DNA from: an uncultured Parabacteroides sp.
GTDB taxonomy: Bacteria > Bacteroidota > Bacteroidia > Bacteroidales > Tannerellaceae
Length of the DNA stretch: 64,000 nt
Assembly: GCA_944325335.1 (NCBI GenBank)
Contig: CALUZR010000003.1
Coordinates: 1-64,000 of the forward strand
Reading direction: 5' to 3'
Within the stretch, counting starts at the first letter, position 1. Each line of letters begins with the position of its first letter. The position numbers were made by a program, and so were the translations under genes. The notes under the pieces are model-generated. The model did no database searches. It was not told the DNA's origin and saw only the letters and a program-made list of their open reading frames with translations. Positions 59,799 through 64,000 of the stretch are shown one piece after another.

Positions 59799-60365
59799 CT
59801 ATTTCTTTTTACGGACCGACCAGCCGAATTTGCCGATCGCGTCGCCCAAGGTGTAATAATTCCCGTGCGAATAGGCGATGAGGTGGGCCCGTTGCATGTC
59901 GAACGCGCCGGTCTCGGGATCGAGGTAGCGGTCGTCGGCCAGGACATTGACCACATCGGCTATGAACATATCATGGCTGCCCAACGCGAGGATTTCCCGC
60001 ACGCGGCACTCGATGGAGAGCGGCGACTCTTCGATAATCGGCGCGCGTACCACTTCCGCCCGTCCCGGCGTGAGGTGCATCTCTTCAAACTTCCGGTGGT
60101 CTCGCCCCGAGTTGACGCCACACCAGTCCGTGGCATACGCCATGTCCTCGGTGGTGAGGTTGATGACAAACTCCATCTCCCGCTTGAGGATGGGATAGGA
60201 GTGCCGCTCCGGACGCACCGAGATATAACACATCGGCGGGTTGGTACAAAGCGTACCCACCCACGCGACGGTAATGATATTGTATTCCTCCGGCGAGCTT
60301 CCGCAACTCACCATGACGGCGGGTAGCGGATAGATCATTGTTCCGGGTTTCCAGCTATGCTTCAT
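59799..60365 (-). CDS. flavin reductase family protein (flavoredoxin-like)
   Basis: 188 residues. FMN-binding split barrel: [49 protein letters not shown] and [11 protein letters not shown]. Reduces or binds FMN; the acceptor is unknown. Its start overlaps the pyrI stop (ATGA, 60362-60365), so the two are translationally coupled. Confidence 0.9.
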   Translation of the reverse strand: MKHSWKPGTMIYPLPAVMVSCGSSPEEYNIITVAWVGTLCTNPPMCYISVRPERHSYPILKREMEFVINLTTEDMAYATDWCGVNSGRDHRKFEEMHLTPGRAEVVRAPIIEESPLSIECRVREILALGSHDMFIADVVNVLADDRYLDPETGAFDMQRAHLIAYSHGNYYTLGDAIGKFGWSVRKKK

Positions 60366-60829
60366 TTAATAATAATATCGTCCTTATTGATTTTCCGTTC
60401 GCAATAATGGCACTTGATGACGCACGCCTCCTTGTCGATGACTTCGAAGCGGGTGGGCATCGGCTCGTTGTTGGTGATGCACTTCGGATTGTTGCATTTC
60501 ACCAGCCCGATGAGCTCGTCGGGGAGCGAGACGCGTTTCTTCTCGACCACTTCGTAGTTGCGGATGATATTGAGGATGACGTTCGGCGCGACAAGGGCGA
60601 TGCGGCTGATTTCATCGTCGTTGAAGAACTTGTCGGAGATTTTGATCATCCCTTTGCGGCCGCATTTGCGGCTCGGGAGGTTGTTGGCAATCGTGATGGT
60701 AGCCTCCACCTTGTCCAACTCGAGGAGCGTGGCGACCTTAAAGAGTTCGGTCGGCGGGATATGGTCAATGACGGTGCCGTTCTCGATAGCGGCCACCTGC
60801 AATTCTTTATTATTCTTGAGTGCTGACAT
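60362..60829 (-). CDS. pyrI: aspartate carbamoyltransferase regulatory chain
   Basis: 155 residues. Allosteric nucleotide-binding domain (about 1-100: [16 protein letters not shown]-like [10 protein letters not shown]) and a zinc domain with four cysteines, CNNPKC and CHYC, that docks on PyrB. Binds CTP/ATP to control pyrimidine synthesis. Located 17 bases after pyrB. Confidence 0.95.
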   Translation of the reverse strand: MSALKNNKELQVAAIENGTVIDHIPPTELFKVATLLELDKVEATITIANNLPSRKCGRKGMIKISDKFFNDDEISRIALVAPNVILNIIRNYEVVEKKRVSLPDELIGLVKCNNPKCITNNEPMPTRFEVIDKEACVIKCHYCERKINKDDIIIK

Positions 60830-60846
60830 GATTTTTTACTTTCGGA

Positions 60847-61761
60847 TTACACATTAATATTTAAGACATCGCAAATGATAGCTTCGCGGGCAAAGAGTCC
60901 GTTGTGCGCTTGCTGGATATAGTACGCTTTGGGATTGTCGTCTACGTCGTAGGCAATCTCGTTCACGCGGGGCAACGGATGCAGGATCCGCAGATTGTCT
61001 TTGCTATGGGCCAGCATCGAATTCTTCAGGATATACACATTCTTCACCCGTTCGTACTCTTCGAGGTCGGTAAAGCGTTCCCGTTGTACGCGCGTCATAT
61101 ATAATATGTCGCTCTGGTTGATGATCTCTTCGGTGAACGCCGTGTGCTCGTAATAGCGGATGCCGTGCTCATCGCAGAAGTTCTTTTGCTCGTCGGGCAT
61201 GCGGAGTTCGTTGGGCGCGACGAAATGGAACATCGGGTTGAAGTGCGACATGCCCACAATCAGCGAATGCACCGTGCGGCCATACTTCAAGTCGCCCACC
61301 ATCGTGATGGTCAAGTCCTCCAGTTTGCCTTGCGTCTTGCGGATGGAGTAGAGGTCGAGCATCGTTTGCGAAGGATGTTGGTTCGCCCCGTCACCGGCAT
61401 TGATGATGGGCACGTCGGTCACTTCCGACGCATAGCGCGCTGCCCCTTCGAGGTAATGGCGCATGATGATCAGATCGGCGTAATTGCTCACCATGAGGAT
61501 GGTGTCTTTCAGCGTCTCGCCCTTCGACGAACTGGTGGTCGACGCATCCTGGAAGCCGATGACACGCCCGCCCAGCCGGTTGACTGCCGTTTCAAAACTC
61601 AATCGCGTCCGCGTGGAAGGTTCAAAGAACAACGTAGCCGCCACTTTTCCCTCGAGCAGACGCCGGTTGGGATTCGCTTCAAACTTTTCCGCGTTATCTA
61701 AAATGCGAAGAATGTCTTCCTTTGTACATTCTTGGATTGATACAAAACTTTTACTTCTCAT
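60847..61761 (-). CDS. pyrB: aspartate carbamoyltransferase catalytic chain
   Basis: 304 residues. Makes carbamoyl-aspartate from carbamoyl phosphate and aspartate. Motifs: [15 protein letters not shown] (carbamoyl-phosphate loop, near 48), [11 protein letters not shown] (the 80s-loop lysine), [17 protein letters not shown] and HPLPRVNEI. First gene of the operon pyrB-pyrI-flavin reductase-barrel protein. Promoter at 61791-61822. Confidence 0.96.
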   Translation of the reverse strand: MRSKSFVSIQECTKEDILRILDNAEKFEANPNRRLLEGKVAATLFFEPSTRTRLSFETAVNRLGGRVIGFQDASTTSSSKGETLKDTILMVSNYADLIIMRHYLEGAARYASEVTDVPIINAGDGANQHPSQTMLDLYSIRKTQGKLEDLTITMVGDLKYGRTVHSLIVGMSHFNPMFHFVAPNELRMPDEQKNFCDEHGIRYYEHTAFTEEIINQSDILYMTRVQRERFTDLEEYERVKNVYILKNSMLAHSKDNLRILHPLPRVNEIAYDVDDNPKAYYIQQAHNGLFAREAIICDVLNINV

Positions 61762-61790
61762 ATATGTGTATATTCTGTCTTTATACTACG

Positions 61791-61822
61791 CGAAGATAGA
61801 TAAACATTTCCAAAATGTCAAA
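61791..61822 (-). promoter_or_regulatory. promoter of pyrB operon
   Basis: Minus strand TTTG (61822-61819), 20-bp spacer, TATCTTCG (61798-61791), one mismatch. The ATAGGCAT triplet lies 50-100 bases further upstream. Confidence 0.6.
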
Positions 61823-61868
61823 CGCTTCGGGGCGATATTTTCACCCTTTGCGGTTAATTGATTGGTTT

Positions 61869-61920
61869 ATGCCTATATTCGTTTGTATTTATCGTGATAA
61901 TTATTTTCAATGATGCCTAT
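61869..61920 (-). repeat. ATAGGCAT triplet at 22-bp spacing upstream of pyrB
   Basis: Minus strand ATAGGCAT (61920-61913), ATCACGAT (61898-61891), ATAGGCAT (61876-61869), spaced by exactly 22. The first copy contains the TAG stop of the AsmA-like gene (61917-61919). The last is followed by AAACCAA as at ybaK. Confidence 0.75.
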
Positions 61921-64000
61921 CGCCGTCGCATAATCCGGCGGAAATCCCGGACGATTTGCGTACCCATGTTGATGCGCGTGCTATCCACCTTCCGGATTTC
62001 GACCGGCGTCACGGCGTCTTTATACTTGGCCTTGCCGATGCGGATCTTCATGTCGTCGAGCGTCCCGCTGATGTTCACCCCGGCTTTGAAAGGCAAAGGC
62101 GACTTCAGGATGGAGATATGGTAATCGAAGTTCATATTCAAATCCTGCGTTCCGCCCACAGCTGCCCGGTATCGGTCGATTTCAACCAGGAAAGGATAGA
62201 CCGTCACATTGCCATCGTTCACGGTGATGTTGGCCGAAATATGGTCGAATACGTTCCGTTCCTTATTCTTGAACATCAATTTCTTCGAGATTTCGGCAAA
62301 GGTTTCGCCATCCATCAGCACCAGGCTATCGCCTTGCAGGTTGATAGCTGAACGGAGTGTCGGGATTTGGATGTTCAAAAGGGAATCGAGATCGGACTCG
62401 GCGGCCGCATCGAAGTTGACATATCCCTTGAAAGAGCGCAACATCGGCACCATCGTATCCAATGCCGGGATGAAATCAACCAACTTCCCGATATTGATGT
62501 CCTTTAACCGGATATCAAATCCGACGTAACCTTTCTCTTTTTTAGCGGCTTGATACACCAAAGTGGATTTCATCTTCGCCCCATCCAAACCGACCATGCT
62601 CAATTCCTTCAGGTGCATCGCCTGGTTGCGAATATCTATAGCGCCATGGACATGCTCGAACAACATCCGGCCGTAGCGTACCCGTTTCAAATTGGTTTGG
62701 AGTTCGAAATCCCATGTGGGCGGGATGACGAAGAGGCTCAGCGTGGTCTCGGTCGTATCGATTGCTTCTACCTCTATCGAGTCGCCCGGTGTCGCAAAAG
62801 CACGGAGGAGCTGGTTGCAATTGAGGTTGTTCGACGAAATCTCCAAATTCGCCTTCAATACCGAATGGGTCTTTAATGCCCGATACAAATCATGAACCGA
62901 ACCGCTGGCCGTAATGTCTGAACGGCCGATACGCATGGTGGCATTCCGGAGCGCTATCTGGCGGTTTCCTACGGTCAAAGCCGTCTTTTCCATCATGACC
63001 GGCAATGCCAGTTGGGGCGTACGGAGCTTCAATCGGTTAAATCCAATGATGCCTTTCGGAATCCAGATCGAATCGCGCACTTGTTCAGCCTCGACGGCAA
63101 ATCCGGCTTTGTTCATTCCGGCATTCAAATCGCTCATTCGGCAGAAGAACGTATCGGCTTGGAGGGAAAGATTCACCTTCGGACGAAGCGGATTGCGCTC
63201 GGTCGGTTGGAGACGTACATTAACTGTTGTCTTCTTGCAAAAGACTTTCATCGTATCGGTCATGGAGGCTTTGAGGCGGTCCATGGTCATGCGGCATTCC
63301 AAATCAACGATACGTGTGGTGTCCTGCGGGTTGGTTGTCTTGACTTGTGCCGTGAACTTGTCAAGGGCGGCATCTATCTCTCCGTAATGAAGTTTCAATT
63401 GGCGGATTTCTCCTTTAGCTCCTAACGATTCATTGCCGAAGAAGCCCAGCGAAGCATCGCCCGTGAACTCGAAATCGCGCACCGAATCGCGCAGGGCCAG
63501 TCCTTCCATGTTCAGCTTTCCGCCTATTTTGATTCGTCCCAAGTCTTTATTCTTGATAGAGGAAAGTTTGCATTTCAGGCGGATATCGGCATCCATCTTC
63601 CCTTCTATCCGCACGCCTTCCTGGAGTGGGAAGGTTTGGGCGAGGGCGGTCATGTCGATAGTTGACTTCGTATTTAGCGTAATGCGCGGATCTCCTAATA
63701 AATCTTCCACCAATGCATCGGCCAAGATGTCGGTATGCGCGCCTTGGAAGTGGAATATCTTCAGGTCGGCAAACGAGGACTGGCGGCGCATGAGATCCAA
63801 TTCCCCATAGAAATCAGCCGTAAAGTTATCGATTCCATACGGAAGCCGGTCGTACTTCGCCGAGGCTTCGTTGATTTGCACCTTGAGCGTGGCCAAGGGC
63901 ATTTGCTTTTTCCCGTACAATCCTTTGAGCGTACCTTCGAGCTTCACTTCGCCTTGGGCGGAAACGGATTCTTTCTTCAGGATAGATTCCGGAATCATGG
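61917..64000 (-). CDS. AsmA-like protein, C-terminal part (5' end outside window)
   Basis: At least 693 residues are visible; the frame is open to the window edge, so the start lies beyond base 64000. Long runs of beta strands with no signal in this part, typical of the AsmA/TamB-like repeating groove proteins (IRIGKAKYKDAVTPVEIRK at the C terminus; FKGYVNFDAAAESDLDSLL in the C-terminal domain). Such proteins bridge the envelope and move phospholipids. The stop codon lies within an ATAGGCAT repeat. Confidence 0.8.
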   Translation of the reverse strand, partial: MIPESILKKESVSAQGEVKLEGTLKGLYGKKQMPLATLKVQINEASAKYDRLPYGIDNFTADFYGELDLMRRQSSFADLKIFHFQGAHTDILADALVEDLLGDPRITLNTKSTIDMTALAQTFPLQEGVRIEGKMDADIRLKCKLSSIKNKDLGRIKIGGKLNMEGLALRDSVRDFEFTGDASLGFFGNESLGAKGEIRQLKLHYGEIDAALDKFTAQVKTTNPQDTTRIVDLECRMTMDRLKASMTDTMKVFCKKTTVNVRLQPTERNPLRPKVNLSLQADTFFCRMSDLNAGMNKAGFAVEAEQVRDSIWIPKGIIGFNRLKLRTPQLALPVMMEKTALTVGNRQIALRNATMRIGRSDITASGSVHDLYRALKTHSVLKANLEISSNNLNCNQLLRAFATPGDSIEVEAIDTTETTLSLFVIPPTWDFELQTNLKRVRYGRMLFEHVHGAIDIRNQAMHLKELSMVGLDGAKMKSTLVYQAAKKEKGYVGFDIRLKDINIGKLVDFIPALDTMVPMLRSFKGYVNFDAAAESDLDSLLNIQIPTLRSAINLQGDSLVLMDGETFAEISKKLMFKNKERNVFDHISANITVNDGNVTVYPFLVEIDRYRAAVGGTQDLNMNFDYHISILKSPLPFKAGVNISGTLDDMKIRIGKAKYKDAVTPVEIRKVDSTRINMGTQIVRDFRRIMRRR

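Noticed and set aside
58839..60326. 495-codon plus-strand open frame
   Set aside because: Antisense to the beta-barrel and flavin reductase genes, which have clear family motifs; a GC-rich shadow.

Overview
The window is a chromosome segment of a Bacteroidota bacterium, most likely order Bacteroidales and near Parabacteroides/Tannerellaceae (family-level placement is inference). Evidence: promoters of the Bacteroidetes type (TTTG about 20 bp upstream of TAnnTTTG) sit before many genes; there is a V-type ATPase operon ordered A-B-D-I-K, three HU-like proteins with Ig-like tails (HU-HIG/DUF4469 type), a TonB-type receptor, a GH84 glucosaminidase, pyrB-pyrI fusion-free tandem genes, and a very large secreted protein ending in a type IX secretion-like sorting domain. 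No rRNA, tRNA, CRISPR array, insertion sequence or prophage was seen. Base composition varies strongly by eye: the thi operon and the AddB-like gene are very GC rich, while the giant secreted protein is AT rich.

Layout. 1-5984: V-ATPase genes (A is cut by the window start). 6149-7551: HU-HIG gene and a glutaredoxin-like gene on the minus strand. 7707-10659: metF and a convergent CocE-like hydrolase. 10662-13671: lipoprotein, C-GCAxxG-C-C protein, Dabb protein, serB. 14036-16133: thiD-tenI-thiE coupled by ATGA overlaps. 16228-18522: maeB. 18867-21139: substrate-binding lipoprotein plus a fused permease-ATPase ABC protein. 21131-25315: ybaK, a flavodoxin/ferredoxin protein, rlpA, a patatin, an ATP-grasp enzyme with a partner lipoprotein. 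25532-31136: MFS, GH84, MATE and a cysteine-less thioredoxin-like protein. 31268-34745: outer-membrane receptor divergent from a membrane-anchored winged-helix regulator. 34761-39523: lptG-like, tgt, a polyferredoxin membrane protein and a DUF362 protein. 39641-42533: Rpn-type nuclease, second HU-HIG gene, nfo. 42540-46607: C69 dipeptidase, beta-barrel protein, ACT protein and paaK. 46807-53618: a small ORF made partly of an 11-copy GCAA repeat, third HU-HIG gene, the 1821-residue secreted protein. 53835-59076: TPR protein, Hsp20, AddB-like nuclease/helicase, AraC-type HTH protein. 59088-61761: pyrB-pyrI-flavin reductase-beta-barrel operon. 61917-64000: AsmA-like gene cut by the window end.

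The most unusual content lies between genes. At least six intergenic arrays have unrelated sequences but the same architecture: short imperfect palindromes repeated at 21-23 bp (or 42-43 bp, two turns doubled), that is, on one face of the helix. They lie at 6966-7098, 13712-14041, 33631-33712, 40641-40722, 47814-47899 and 58258-58540. In the 40641 array the fourth unit contains the -7 promoter element of an HU-HIG gene, and all three HU-HIG genes have a repeat just upstream. A separate motif, ATAGGCAT in three copies at exactly 22 bp, occurs at three loci; at two of them the third copy contains the start codon. A further 11-bp direct-repeat array between the winged-helix regulator and the receptor resembles an OmpR/PhoB-class operator. 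Long hairpins built from CCTCCGTG/CTCTGTGTT words form a dispersed terminator family.
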